Below are positions 1 to 7,599 of a DNA stretch of 39,693 nt, piece after piece. The translations under genes and the position numbers were made by a program. Under the pieces are notes generated by a model. It was not told the origin of the DNA. It searched no databases and saw nothing but the letters and a program-made list of their open reading frames with translations. Origin of the DNA: Candidatus Rokuibacteriota bacterium (GTDB lineage Bacteria > Methylomirabilota > Methylomirabilia > Rokubacteriales > CSP1-6). Position 1 is the stretch's first letter; each line of letters starts with the position of its first letter. Location: assembly GCA_003220225.1 (NCBI GenBank), contig QHRU01000071.1:1-39693 (forward strand), in the 5' to 3' direction.

Positions 1-274
1 TCACCACCACCACCGACGGGTCGAGGGCCTTGACGCGCGGCAGGATGTCCACGCCCGCCTCGCCCGGCATGCGCTGGTCGAGCATTACGAGATCGACCTC
101 GCGCTGCGCGAGGATCTCGAGCGCGGCCGCTCCGTGCTCGGCCTCGAGCACCTCGCACGTCTCCTCGAGGATGGCGCGGATCGAGGCGCGCACACCCTCC
201 TCGTCGTCCACCACGAGCACCGTGCCGCGCCGCCGCGTCGTGAGCGGCGGGTCGCCGAGCAGGCCGTGGCTCAT
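1..274 (-). CDS. Response regulator receiver domain protein (C-terminus beyond window edge)
   Basis: The first 91 residues of a CheY-like receiver protein are visible; the gene runs off the left edge. After about 17 leading residues comes the hydrophobic strand VLVVDDEEGVR with the acidic pair, then VDLVMLDQRMPG with the probable phosphoacceptor Asp. The ATG (272-274) overlaps the TGA of the HtrA-like gene as ATGA, so it is probably translated by coupling as the last visible gene of the minus-strand operon. The output domain is not visible, so this could be a single-domain regulator or the N-terminus of a transcription factor. Confidence 0.9.
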   Translation of the reverse strand, partial: MSHGLLGDPPLTTRRRGTVLVVDDEEGVRASIRAILEETCEVLEAEHGAAALEILAQREVDLVMLDQRMPGEAGVDILPRVKALDPSVVVV

Positions 275-1749
275 GGCTGCTGCACGCCCCGCTCGAGGAC
301 CACGTACTGGTTGCGGCCGCCGCCTCCGGGACGATGGACGTAGAGCAGCGCGGCCTCGCCCGGCGCGACCGCGGCCAGCGCCTGGCCGAAGCTCTGCGCG
401 TCGGCCACCGGCTGGCGTGCGACCTCGAGGATGATGTCGCCGCGCCGCAAGCCGGCGCGGTCGGCCGGCCCGCCGGCCGCGACGTCGACGACGAGCACGC
501 CCTGCGACACGGGCAGGTTGAGCCGTTCGGCCGCGCCCGGCGCGAGCGGCTCGATCTGCAGCCCGAAGCCCTCCGCGCCCGCCTGCGCGAGCAGCGTCGG
601 CTCCTCGGAGGGCATCTCGCCGATGGCGACCGTGACCGGCTGGCGCGCGCCGTCGCGCACGACGACGAGGCGCACCTTCTGACCGGGGGCGACGCCGGCG
701 ATACGGCGCTGCAGATCGGGCACCTCGCGGATGCGCGTGCCGTCGAGCTCGACCACCACGTCGCCCGCGCGCAGCCCCGCGGTCTCGGCGGGCCCGCCCT
801 TCATCACGTCGGCGACCAGCACGCCCTCCCGCTCCTTCACGCCGAAGCTCGACGCCAGCTCGTCGGTCACGTCCTGGATGACGACGCCGAGCCAGCCGCG
901 CACGACGCGGCCCTTCGCGATGAGCTGCGCCATCACGGCCTTGGCCTCGTTGATCGGGATCGAGAAGCCGATCCCCTGCCCGGCCGCCACGATGGCCGTG
1001 TTGATGCCGATGACCTTGCCGTCGAGGTTCAGCAGCGGCCCGCCCGAGTTGCCCGGATTGATCGAGGCGTCGGTCTGGATGAAGTTCTCGTACGTCGCCA
1101 CGCCCACCCGGTTGCGCGCGGTGGCGGAGATGATGCCGACGGTGACGGTACGGTCGAGCCCGAACGGGTTGCCGATGGCGATCGCCCACTGGCCCACGCG
1201 CAGCCGATCGGAGTCCGCCAGCTCCGCCGCCGGCAGCGGCGCCGGCGCGTCCACCTTCAGCACCGCCAGATCCGTCTTCGGATCGCGGCCCACCAGCTTC
1301 GCCGGAAACTTCCGCGAGTCGGACAGTCGCACGGTGATCTCGCGAGCGTTCTCGATGACGTGGTTGTTCGTCAAGATGTATCCCTTTGGATCCACGATGA
1401 CGCCCGAGCCGCTGGCGCGCCCGTCCTCGCGCGGCCGGCGGCGGAAGTAGCGGTCGTAGAGGTCGTCGCCGAAGAACTCGCGGTAGCGCTCGTCCTCGCC
1501 GTTGCTCGAGCCCTTCTGCGCCGCCACCGTGCTGACGTTCACCACGGCCGGCGTCACGCGGTCGGCGACGGCGCTGAAGGCGTCCTCGAGCGCGCGGAGC
1601 ACCGCGCGCGCATCCGGCTTCACCGGCGCCGGCGCGTCGGGCTTGGCGGGGGCGGGACGCGAAGGGCGCGGCGGCGACGGCGCCTGCGCCTGCGCGGGCA
1701 GCGAGGGCACCAGCGCGAGCCCGACGACGAGGGCGGCCATCACCTTCAT
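271..1749 (-). CDS. HtrA/DegP-family periplasmic serine protease (Do-like)
   Basis: The protein has about 492 residues: a signal peptide (MKVMAALVVGLALVPSLPAQAQA), a Pro/Ala-rich linker, a trypsin-like domain and two PDZ domains. The catalytic triad is readable as His in TNNHVI, Asp in KTDLAVLK and Ser in GNSGGPL. PDZ1 follows at GWLGVVIQDV and PDZ2 in the last ~90 residues. An in-frame ATG twelve bases upstream would add four residues. I chose the ATG at 1747-1749 because it overlaps the tilS TGA as ATGA and gives the better signal peptide. The family degrades or refolds misfolded envelope proteins. The response regulator directly downstream suggests, without proof, a link to envelope-stress signalling. 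Confidence 0.92.
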   Translation of the reverse strand: MKVMAALVVGLALVPSLPAQAQAPSPPRPSRPAPAKPDAPAPVKPDARAVLRALEDAFSAVADRVTPAVVNVSTVAAQKGSSNGEDERYREFFGDDLYDRYFRRRPREDGRASGSGVIVDPKGYILTNNHVIENAREITVRLSDSRKFPAKLVGRDPKTDLAVLKVDAPAPLPAAELADSDRLRVGQWAIAIGNPFGLDRTVTVGIISATARNRVGVATYENFIQTDASINPGNSGGPLLNLDGKVIGINTAIVAAGQGIGFSIPINEAKAVMAQLIAKGRVVRGWLGVVIQDVTDELASSFGVKEREGVLVADVMKGGPAETAGLRAGDVVVELDGTRIREVPDLQRRIAGVAPGQKVRLVVVRDGARQPVTVAIGEMPSEEPTLLAQAGAEGFGLQIEPLAPGAAERLNLPVSQGVLVVDVAAGGPADRAGLRRGDIILEVARQPVADAQSFGQALAAVAPGEAALLYVHRPGGGGRNQYVVLERGVQQP

Positions 1750-3134
1750 GGAGACGCGCATTCTACCGCCGCGGGGCGACGTCGTGCCAGCGGAACCAGC
1801 CTCAGCTCGACCACGCGACCGGTGCGCGCCGTGACCGGAGCCGCGGCGCCGCGGCGCACGCCGGCCACCCAGAGGATGTCGCGCCCCGCGTCGACCAGCG
1901 GCAGCCGGTCGCGGTCCCAGCGCGGCACCTTCGCGTCGATGAGGAACGATTTGAGCCGGCGATCGCCGCCGCCGAAGGGCCGGAAGCGATCGCCGCGGCG
2001 GCGCGCGCGCACGACGAGCCGCGGCGGCAGCCCGGCGGCGTCGAAGGCCACGCGATCGCGCTCACGCGGCAGCGCGTAGTCGGTCGCGGGAACGACCACG
2101 GCTTCGAGCGCGCGGCCGATCTCCGGCAACTCGACGCGCCCGGGCACCGCGAGCTCGCGCTCCGCCAGCGCCGGCGCACGCGTCCCGCCGACGCGCACCC
2201 GGTCGCCGCTGACCTCGACGAGCACGCCGCCCAGCCGGAAGGGGCGCCGCGGCGGAGCGTCGGCGAGCACGCGCCGCAGGCCGCGATGGCCCCAGGCGCG
2301 CAGCGGCGCGCGGCTGCCGAGGCTCGCGGCGGCGGCTCGCAAGATTTCGGCGGCCACCGGCCGTGGCAGCGCCGCGAGGGCCGAGCGCGAGAGCACCAGC
2401 GCGCCGTCCTCTTCGCGAGCGAGCCGGGAAAGCTCGACGGCCGCGACGTGGTCGAGCGCGTCGACCGCTTCGCGCGCGCGGCGCGCCAGCCGTCCCAGGC
2501 GCGCGACGAGATCGCCGCCGGTCTCCTCGGCGAGGCGCGGCAGCAGCCCGTGGCGCACGCGATTGCGAAAAAAGCGGGGGTCGCGGTTCGACGGATCCTC
2601 GAGCCACTCCATCCCCGCCGCCCGCAGCGCCGCCACGGCGTCCCGGTGACGGCTCTCGAGCAGCGGGCGGATCAGCCGGCCGCGCACGGGCGGGATGCCG
2701 GCGAGCCCGCGCACGCCGGTGCCCTCGAGCAGCCGCATGACCAGCGTCTCCGCCTGGTCGTCGGCCGTGTGCCCGAGCGCGATCCGCGCGGCGCCGACGC
2801 GGTCGGCGGCCGTCTCCAGCGCGGCGTGGCGTGCGGCGCGCGCGGCGGCCTCGACCGAGCCCGCCGCAACGCGCACGCCGACGACGTCGACGGGCACGCC
2901 GAGGCGCGCGCCGAGCGCCCGCACGAACTCGGCGGCGCGCGCGGAGTCGGGACGCAGGCGGTGGTCGACGTGCAGGACGTGCAGCCGCAGGTCGAGGGCT
3001 CCCGCGAGGCGGAGCAGGACGTGGAGCAGCGCGACGGAGTCGGCGCCGCCCGAGACGCCGATCAAGACGGTTTCGCCGCCCGCGAGCATCGCGTGGCGGC
3101 GGATGGTGCGCTCGGCCGCGTGGACGAGGTCCAC
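1746..3134 (-). CDS. tilS: tRNA(Ile)-lysidine synthase TilS
   Basis: TilS joins lysine to C34 of the CAU-anticodon tRNA(Ile) using ATP, so that it reads AUA. The ~462-residue protein carries the N-type ATP pyrophosphatase PP-loop SGGADS near the N-terminus, then HVDHRLR and GHTADDQAET, which are TilS signatures. The C-terminal TilS domain is also present (RRRGDRFRPFGGGDRRLKSFLID). The frame stays open further upstream into moaE. I chose the GTG at 3132-3134, one base after the moaE stop, because the homologous sequence begins just after it; an internal ATG 15 codons later is the alternative. Its end overlaps the start of the HtrA-like gene. Confidence 0.93.
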   Translation of the reverse strand: MDLVHAAERTIRRHAMLAGGETVLIGVSGGADSVALLHVLLRLAGALDLRLHVLHVDHRLRPDSARAAEFVRALGARLGVPVDVVGVRVAAGSVEAAARAARHAALETAADRVGAARIALGHTADDQAETLVMRLLEGTGVRGLAGIPPVRGRLIRPLLESRHRDAVAALRAAGMEWLEDPSNRDPRFFRNRVRHGLLPRLAEETGGDLVARLGRLARRAREAVDALDHVAAVELSRLAREEDGALVLSRSALAALPRPVAAEILRAAAASLGSRAPLRAWGHRGLRRVLADAPPRRPFRLGGVLVEVSGDRVRVGGTRAPALAERELAVPGRVELPEIGRALEAVVVPATDYALPRERDRVAFDAAGLPPRLVVRARRRGDRFRPFGGGDRRLKSFLIDAKVPRWDRDRLPLVDAGRDILWVAGVRRGAAAPVTARTGRVVELRLVPLARRRPAAVECASP

Positions 3135-3135
3135 G

Positions 3136-3573
3136 TCAGCCGCCCTGCAGGCCCACCCAGACCTCGCCGTCCTCGAAGTGCTCCTTCTTCCACACCGGGA
3201 CGGTGCGCTTGAGGGTGTCGATCGCATAGCGGCAGGCCTCGAAGGCGTCGCCGCGGTGCGCGGCCGACACCGCGATGAGCACCGACGCCTCGCCGATCTC
3301 GAGCCGGCCGACGCGGTGGAGTATCGCCACGCGCCGCACGCCCGCCCAGCGCGCGCGGATCGCGCCGCCGATCTCGCGCATCTTCGCCTCGGCCATGGGC
3401 GCGTGCGCCTCGTACTCGAGGAACTTCACCGGGCGCCCGTCGGTCTGGTTGCGGACGATACCGGAGAAGATGACGACGCCGCCGGCGCCGGGATCGTCCA
3501 CGGCCTCCGCGATGGCGTCGGGGGAGAGGGGCGTCTCGAGGACCGCGAACACGTCATCGGTACGTTCGATCAT
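3136..3573 (-). CDS. moaE: Molybdopterin synthase catalytic subunit MoaE
   Basis: MoaE is the large subunit of molybdopterin synthase. It transfers two sulfurs from MoaD thiocarboxylate to precursor Z (cPMP). The ~145-residue protein shows GVVIFSGIVRN, LEYEAHAPMAE, HRVGRLEIGE, SVLIAVSAAHR and the lysine-rich active-site stretch VWKKEHFEDG. The start is set at the ATG at 3571-3573 (MIERTDDV), which is supplied by a junction repeat. Two upstream in-frame ATGs (3594 and 3615) would add repeat-encoded residues only. The gene lies 13 nt after the moaD stop and one base before tilS. Confidence 0.93.
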   Translation of the reverse strand: MIERTDDVFAVLETPLSPDAIAEAVDDPGAGGVVIFSGIVRNQTDGRPVKFLEYEAHAPMAEAKMREIGGAIRARWAGVRRVAILHRVGRLEIGEASVLIAVSAAHRGDAFEACRYAIDTLKRTVPVWKKEHFEDGEVWVGLQGG

Positions 3574-3672
3574 TTCACCGCTCGCCTCAGCCATCGAACG
3601 GCCTGCAGCTCGCACTGGTATTTTCGATCATTTCACCGCTCGCCTCAGCGGAGGCACCGCTTCGGCTCGCAC
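3564..3672 (-). repeat. Two tandem copies of a 58-59 bp junction repeat between moaD and moaE
   Basis: On the minus strand each unit runs GTGCGAGC, then a short variable hairpin, then GAGGCGAGCGGTGAAATG followed by ATCGAA. The units lie at about 3621-3672 and 3564-3617, with a period of 58 nt. The hairpin of the first is AGCGG-loop-CCGCT (3647-3661). The second has only a weak 3-bp stem (GCC/GGC, 3590-3602). The first unit extends moaD, and the second supplies the moaD stop and the moaE ATG. The same unit occurs at 5996-6122 and, diverged, at 22521-22570. Confidence 0.88.
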
Positions 3673-3913
3673 CGCCACTCACCGGCGGGAACAGGCAGAG
3701 CTCGTCGTCGGGGGCGAGGCGGTGATCGGGTTCGACGTAGTCGTGGCCGACCGCGAAGAGGGTGTACGGGCGGTAGCGCGAGAGATCGGGATGGCGGGCG
3801 ACGATCGCTTTCCAGGCCGTCTCGACGGTCCCGCCCTCGGGGACGTCCACGTCCAGCCGCTCTTGCCCGGTGGCTTCTCGGTACCGGGCGAAGAGGCGGA
3901 CGCGGACGCGCAC
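3587..3913 (-). CDS. moaD: Molybdopterin synthase sulfur carrier MoaD with repeat-encoded C-terminal extension
   Basis: MoaD is a ubiquitin-fold sulfur carrier whose C-terminal Gly-Gly is adenylated and thiocarboxylated. The first ~81 residues match the family, from MRVRVRLFARYREATG to DDELCLFPPVSGG, where a normal MoaD would end. Here the frame continues for about 27 residues (beginning ASRSGASAEASG) through two copies of the junction repeat before a TGA. The functional double glycine is therefore not terminal in the predicted protein. Either the tail is removed, or it is the result of a repeat insertion that replaced the native stop. The gene starts 10 nt after the A-type carrier gene and precedes moaE. 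Confidence 0.88.
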   Translation of the reverse strand: MRVRVRLFARYREATGQERLDVDVPEGGTVETAWKAIVARHPDLSRYRPYTLFAVGHDYVEPDHRLAPDDELCLFPPVSGGASRSGASAEASGEMIENTSASCRPFDG

Positions 3914-3923
3914 GTCTTGCTGC

Positions 3924-4253
3924 TTAGAAGCGGTGGGACTGGCCGCAGCCGCAGGACGACTTGACGTTCGGGTTCTTGATCGCGAACCCGGCGCCCATCA
4001 TGTCGTTCTGCACGAAATCGATCTCGCTGCCCGACAGATAGGCCGCGCTGTTCTTGTCGATGTAGACCTTGATGCCCTGCGCGGCCTCGACGACGTTGTC
4101 GTCCGCGTGCTGCTGGTCCTCCCAGCCGAGCTCGTACGACATCCCGGAGCACCCGCCACCCACGATGCGGATCCGCAGGCCCCACTCCGGCTTGCCTTCC
4201 TCGAGCCGAAGCTCAGAGACCTTCTTGGCGGCCGTATCGGTCATCGTAATCAT
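3924..4253 (-). CDS. A-type iron-sulfur carrier protein (IscA/ErpA/HesB family)
   Basis: The 109-residue protein belongs to the Fe-S biogenesis (HesB/IscA) family, which carries clusters to apo-proteins. The three conserved ligands are present: Cys35 in GGGCSGMSY, and Cys101 and Cys103 in the C-terminal CGCG. Family signatures KVYIDKNSAAYLSGSEIDF and GFAIKNPN are intact. A clear GGGAGGA ribosome binding site lies upstream of the ATG. It is the first gene after the SDR stop (54 nt gap) and leads into moaD, moaE and tilS. Molybdoenzymes and MoaA need Fe-S clusters, so the pairing is sensible. ErpA and IscA cannot be told apart from sequence alone. Confidence 0.93.
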   Translation of the reverse strand: MITMTDTAAKKVSELRLEEGKPEWGLRIRIVGGGCSGMSYELGWEDQQHADDNVVEAAQGIKVYIDKNSAAYLSGSEIDFVQNDMMGAGFAIKNPNVKSSCGCGQSHRF

Positions 4254-4307
4254 TCGATCCTCCCGTAAAACAAGGCGGTTTCTCTGGGAATGCGTACGGT
4301 CATCGTA

Positions 4308-5030
4308 TCACAGGATGCCACCGGAGGGCAGCAGCGTGAGCTCCTCGAGGGATGCGTGCGGCGGCAGCGCGGCCATCAGCATGGCCGCCCGCGCGACGTC
4401 CTCGGGGCGCAGCATCTTGTCGCGCGGCGGCGTCCCGCCGACCGTGTCCCAGAGGGGCGTGTCGACGGCGCCGGGCATGAGCACGCCGACGCGCACGCCG
4501 GTATTGCGGAGCTCCTCGGCCAGCACGCGGCTGAAGCCGAGGAGCCCCGCCTTCGTCGCCGTGTAGACGGCCGAGCCGGGGAGGGCGCGCTTGGCGGCGA
4601 TCGAGGCCACGTTGACGATGGTGCCCTCGCCCTGACGCAGCATCGTGGGCAGCACGGCCCGGCAACACACCATCGCCGCGCGGAGATTCACGGACAGCAT
4701 CACGTCCCAATCCGCGGGCTTGGTGTCGGCCAGCGAGGCGAACGCCGCGGTGCCCGCGGCCGTGACCAGGATGTCCACGCGCTTGAAGTCCGACGCCGTC
4801 TGCTCCACCAGCGCCTCGACGGCGCCGTCGTTCGTCACGTCGGTGGGGATGGCGAGCGCGCGGCCGCCGCCAGCCGCCCGGATCTCGCCGGCGACCTCCG
4901 CGAGGTCGGAGCGCGAGCGCGAGGCCAGCGCCACCGCCGCGCCCTCGGCGGCGAACGCGAGCGCGATCGCGCGCCCGATGCCACGGCCGGCGCCGGTGAC
5001 GATGGCGACCTTGCCTTCCAGCGCTTTCAT
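4308..5030 (-). CDS. Short-chain dehydrogenase/reductase, possibly a pterin (sepiapterin-type) reductase
   Basis: This ~240-residue classical SDR has the cofactor motif TGAGRGIG near residue 13, the NAG-equivalent TAAGTA, the catalytic Ser in NVASIAAK and the YTATK active-site pair. The start ATG (5028-5030) overlaps the folE TGA as ATGA. The substrate cannot be read from the sequence. Its place right after GTP cyclohydrolase I and a PTPS-family gene suggests a reductase acting on 6-pyruvoyl-tetrahydropterin or a related pterin. That role is inferred from context only; 3-oxoacyl-ACP reductase-like activity is the main alternative. Confidence 0.9.
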   Translation of the reverse strand: MKALEGKVAIVTGAGRGIGRAIALAFAAEGAAVALASRSRSDLAEVAGEIRAAGGGRALAIPTDVTNDGAVEALVEQTASDFKRVDILVTAAGTAAFASLADTKPADWDVMLSVNLRAAMVCCRAVLPTMLRQGEGTIVNVASIAAKRALPGSAVYTATKAGLLGFSRVLAEELRNTGVRVGVLMPGAVDTPLWDTVGGTPPRDKMLRPEDVARAAMLMAALPPHASLEELTLLPSGGIL

Positions 5031-5590
5031 AGTTGGAGTCCCCGTCCGCTCTTGATGAGCTCCATGAACTCCGCGCGGGTCTCCGGCCGGTCGCGGAACG
5101 CGCCGAGCATGGCCGAGGTCACCGCCTTGGAGTTCTGCTTTTCGACGCCGCGCACGAGCATGCAGGTGTGGATCGCCTCCATCACGACCGCGACGCCGCG
5201 AGGCTCGAGCGCCTCGTTGAGCGCGTTGGCGATCTGCGTCGTGAGGCGCTCCTGCACCTGAAGGCGCTTGGCAAACATGTCCACGAGACGCGGGATCTTC
5301 GACAGGCCGACGATCTTCTTGCGCGGCATGTACGCGACGTGGCACTTGCCGATGAATAACAGGAGGTGATGTTCGCAGAGACTGGCGAAGTCGATGTCCT
5401 TCACGATAACCATCTCGTCGTAGTTCTCGACGAACAGCGCGTCGTTGAGGACGTCCTCGACCTTCTTGTCGTAGCCGGACGTGAGGAACTTCAGCGCCGC
5501 CTCGACACGCTCGGGCGTTTTGGCGAGTCCCTCGCGCTGGGCGTCTTCACCCAGCTCTTTCAGCAACTGCGCGACCAGTTTCGCGATCAT
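5027..5590 (-). CDS. folE: GTP cyclohydrolase I FolE
   Basis: FolE converts GTP to 7,8-dihydroneopterin triphosphate, the entry to folate, biopterin and queuosine-type pathways. The 187-residue protein is of normal bacterial length. It has the zinc-site segment [13 protein letters not shown], then [23 protein letters not shown], and the second zinc Cys in HTCMLVRG. The ATG overlaps the stop of the upstream PTPS-family gene and its stop overlaps the SDR start. The whole block is therefore one translationally coupled pterin unit. Confidence 0.95.
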   Translation of the reverse strand: MIAKLVAQLLKELGEDAQREGLAKTPERVEAALKFLTSGYDKKVEDVLNDALFVENYDEMVIVKDIDFASLCEHHLLLFIGKCHVAYMPRKKIVGLSKIPRLVDMFAKRLQVQERLTTQIANALNEALEPRGVAVVMEAIHTCMLVRGVEKQNSKAVTSAMLGAFRDRPETRAEFMELIKSGRGLQL

Positions 5591-6006
5591 GCGTCCTCGC
5601 CCCGGTACTCGAACCGGTTCTTGGCCGTCTCCACCACCGTGATCCGCGAGAGCCGCCCCGTCGGCAGCCCCGGCGCCAGCGTACGCCAGAACGCACGGGC
5701 CAGGCTCTCGCCGGTCGTGATCACCCCCGCGAGCGCCGGCACGTCCTCGAGCTTCGCGTGGTCCACCTGATCGATCACCGTGCGCCGCACGTGGCCGTCG
5801 AGCGCCTCGAGGTCCACCGCCATGCCCGTGCGCGGGTCCGGCGCGCCGGCCACCGTGACCTCCAGATAGTAGTTGTGGCCGTGAGCCCGGTGACAGGCGC
5901 CGTAGAGCGCGGCGTTCTCGGCGGCCGGCCGCGCGGGGTTCGCCAGCTGGTGCGCGGCGCTGAAATGGTACACGCGGGTGACGTCGACCTCACGATTTTC
6001 GATCAT
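5587..6006 (-). CDS. 6-pyruvoyl-tetrahydropterin synthase/QueD family protein (Cys present)
   Basis: The 139-residue protein is of the PTPS/QueD fold. It shows the first zinc His in HFSAAHQL, the catalytic Cys and the other zinc ligands in [10 protein letters not shown], and [11 protein letters not shown]. The late motif is DHAKLED followed by TTGESLA. It could make 6-pyruvoyl-tetrahydropterin or 6-carboxy-tetrahydropterin from the FolE product. The ATG and first residues (MIEN) come from a junction repeat. The stop overlaps folE. No queC, queE or queF is visible nearby, so a queuosine role is not supported locally. Confidence 0.9.
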   Translation of the reverse strand: MIENREVDVTRVYHFSAAHQLANPARPAAENAALYGACHRAHGHNYYLEVTVAGAPDPRTGMAVDLEALDGHVRRTVIDQVDHAKLEDVPALAGVITTGESLARAFWRTLAPGLPTGRLSRITVVETAKNRFEYRGEDA

Positions 6007-6122
6007 TTCACCGCTCGCCTCGCCGGAGGCACCGGCTCCGCTCGCACTGCCGTATGTTCGATCATTTCACCGCTCGCCTCGCGGCGCGGCGCCGCTCAGC
6101 TCGCACTGCCACTCGCACTGCC
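5996..6122 (-). repeat. Two tandem junction repeats (plus a partial) between two PTPS-family genes
   Basis: Two units with a period of 59 nt lie at about 6057-6110 and 5997-6050. Both end in GAGGCGAGCGGTGAAATG. Their variable hairpins are GCGGCG-CCG-CGCCGC (6081-6095) and GCCGG-TGCCT-CCGGC (6022-6036): different bases, same pairing. A partial GGCAGTGCGAGT copy (to 6122) forms the GSAS tail of the upstream protein. The first unit gives that gene its TGA. It also opens a 20-codon mini-ORF whose TGA overlaps the ATG that the second unit gives to the next gene. Confidence 0.88.
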
Positions 6123-6521
6123 ATCGTAGTCCACGAACAGCGTCGCGTCCTCCCAGACGCGCACGCCGGCCAGCCGGTCGGGGCCCAGCTTGGGCGCGAG
6201 CAGGTCCCAGATCGCGAGCACGATGTTCTCGGTCGTCGGCACCCGGTCGCGGAACAGCGGGTCGGCGTTGAGGTCGGCGTGATCGAAGCGATCGACCACG
6301 GTCTCGGTGACGATCCGCTTGAGCTCGCTCAGATCGATCACCATGCCGGTCCGCTCGTCGATCGGCCCGCGCACGCTGACGTCCAGCACGTAGTTGTGGC
6401 CGTGCGGCACCGTGAGCCGGCCGAACTTCTTCTCGTTCTCCGCCGGCGACCAGTCGGCGACCCAGTAGCGGTGGCCGGCCGCGAACGCGAAGCGCCGCGT
6501 CGAGCGCGCCTGCGCGGTCAT
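6096..6521 (-). CDS. 6-pyruvoyl-tetrahydropterin synthase/QueD family paralogue lacking the catalytic cysteine
   Basis: This is the second PTPS-fold protein (141 residues). It has RRFAFAAGHRYW with the first zinc His, VPHGHNYVLDV with the other two zinc ligands, GMVIDLSELK, DHADLN and TTENIVLAIW. The position corresponding to the catalytic Cys (four residues before HGH, as in its neighbour) is Leu in GRLTVPHGH. The paralogue either catalyses a different step or is non-catalytic. The last residues (GSASGSAS) and the stop are encoded by the junction repeat. The ATG overlaps the glycosyltransferase stop as ATGA. Confidence 0.88.
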   Translation of the reverse strand: MTAQARSTRRFAFAAGHRYWVADWSPAENEKKFGRLTVPHGHNYVLDVSVRGPIDERTGMVIDLSELKRIVTETVVDRFDHADLNADPLFRDRVPTTENIVLAIWDLLAPKLGPDRLAGVRVWEDATLFVDYDGSASGSAS

Positions 6522-7594
6522 GGACGCCCCCGGGTGGACGGCAGCGTCTCCAGCAGGCGCGCGGCCACGCGGTCGAGGTCGAAGTCCTCGACGCGACGGC
6601 GGCCCGCGGCGCCGAGCTCCGCGCGCACTTCAGCGTTCGCCAGCACTCTCTCCATCGCCCTCGCCAGCTCCTCGGGATCGTTCGGGCTCACCAGGAGCCC
6701 TGTGCGCCCGTCCTCGACGACCTCGGGGACGGCGGCCGTGCGGCACGCGACGATCGGTAACCCCGCGGCCATCGCCTCCGCGAACACGAGCCCGAAACCT
6801 TCCTGGACGGTCGGCAGGCAGAAGCAATCGGCACCCACATATTCTACGGCCAGCGCCGAGCGGCTGATCTCCCCCAGGAACGTCACCGTCTCCTCGAGCC
6901 CCAGGCCCGCCGACAGGGCCCGCAGGCGGGCGGACTCCGGCCCGTCCCCTACGATGCGGACGCGCACGCCCGGGATTCGGCCTCGCAGGCGCGCGCCGGC
7001 TCGCAGCAGGACGTCCAGGCGCTTGCGCGGGTACATGCGCGCGACGCAGAGAACGGTCGGCGGCCGCGAGCCCCGGCGTGGCGCCTCGGCGAAGCGGCGG
7101 CGCCACTCCGCGAGGTCGATCGGCTCGGGCACCACCGCGAGGCGCTCGCGCGGAACGTCGTAGACCTCGTGCGCGACGCCGGCGGAGTAACGGCTGGGCA
7201 CGATCACCCGCTCGGCCAGGCGGACGTTGACGCGCTCCCAGCGCGCCTGCACCGTGAGTAACGCGCGAACCAGTCCGCCCTCGTTGCGGAGCTCGTCGGC
7301 GATGATCCCCTTCAGCATCACGGCGTATCCCACGCCGGGCGGCCGACGCGACGCCCAGCGGTAGCCGTCGAGGTCCACGCCGATCACGACGTCGGCGTCG
7401 GGCGGGTCGCTCACGACCGCGCGGTTGTAGCGCCAGCGGTCGAAGGTATGGAAGCCGGTGCGCGTGGTGATGGGGCGGAGACGGGCGGCGTGACCGAGGC
7501 GCTGGAGCCCGCGCAGCACGCCGTCGATGGCTACCCAGGTCCCGCTGCCTTCCGTCGGGCTCGGCGGTGTCGAGCTGAGGAACTCGAACCGCAC
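6518..7594 (-). CDS. Glycosyltransferase, GT4 (group 1) family
   Basis: The protein of ~358 residues has a two-domain GT-B layout. The C-terminal nucleotide-sugar domain shows VLCVARMYPRKRLDVLL, VRIVGDGPE, VTFLGEIS and the family EX7E motif in EGFGLVFAEAMAAGLPIVA. The N-terminal domain is less typical, with RFEFLSSTPPSPTEGSGTWVAIDG, where a Gly-rich donor-loop-like stretch is visible. The frame continues far upstream through the hydratase gene. I start at GTG 7592-7594, five bases after the hydratase stop. Donor and acceptor are unknown. Confidence 0.85.
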   Translation of the reverse strand: MRFEFLSSTPPSPTEGSGTWVAIDGVLRGLQRLGHAARLRPITTRTGFHTFDRWRYNRAVVSDPPDADVVIGVDLDGYRWASRRPPGVGYAVMLKGIIADELRNEGGLVRALLTVQARWERVNVRLAERVIVPSRYSAGVAHEVYDVPRERLAVVPEPIDLAEWRRRFAEAPRRGSRPPTVLCVARMYPRKRLDVLLRAGARLRGRIPGVRVRIVGDGPESARLRALSAGLGLEETVTFLGEISRSALAVEYVGADCFCLPTVQEGFGLVFAEAMAAGLPIVACRTAAVPEVVEDGRTGLLVSPNDPEELARAMERVLANAEVRAELGAAGRRRVEDFDLDRVAARLLETLPSTRGRP

Positions 7595-7599
7595 CGGGC

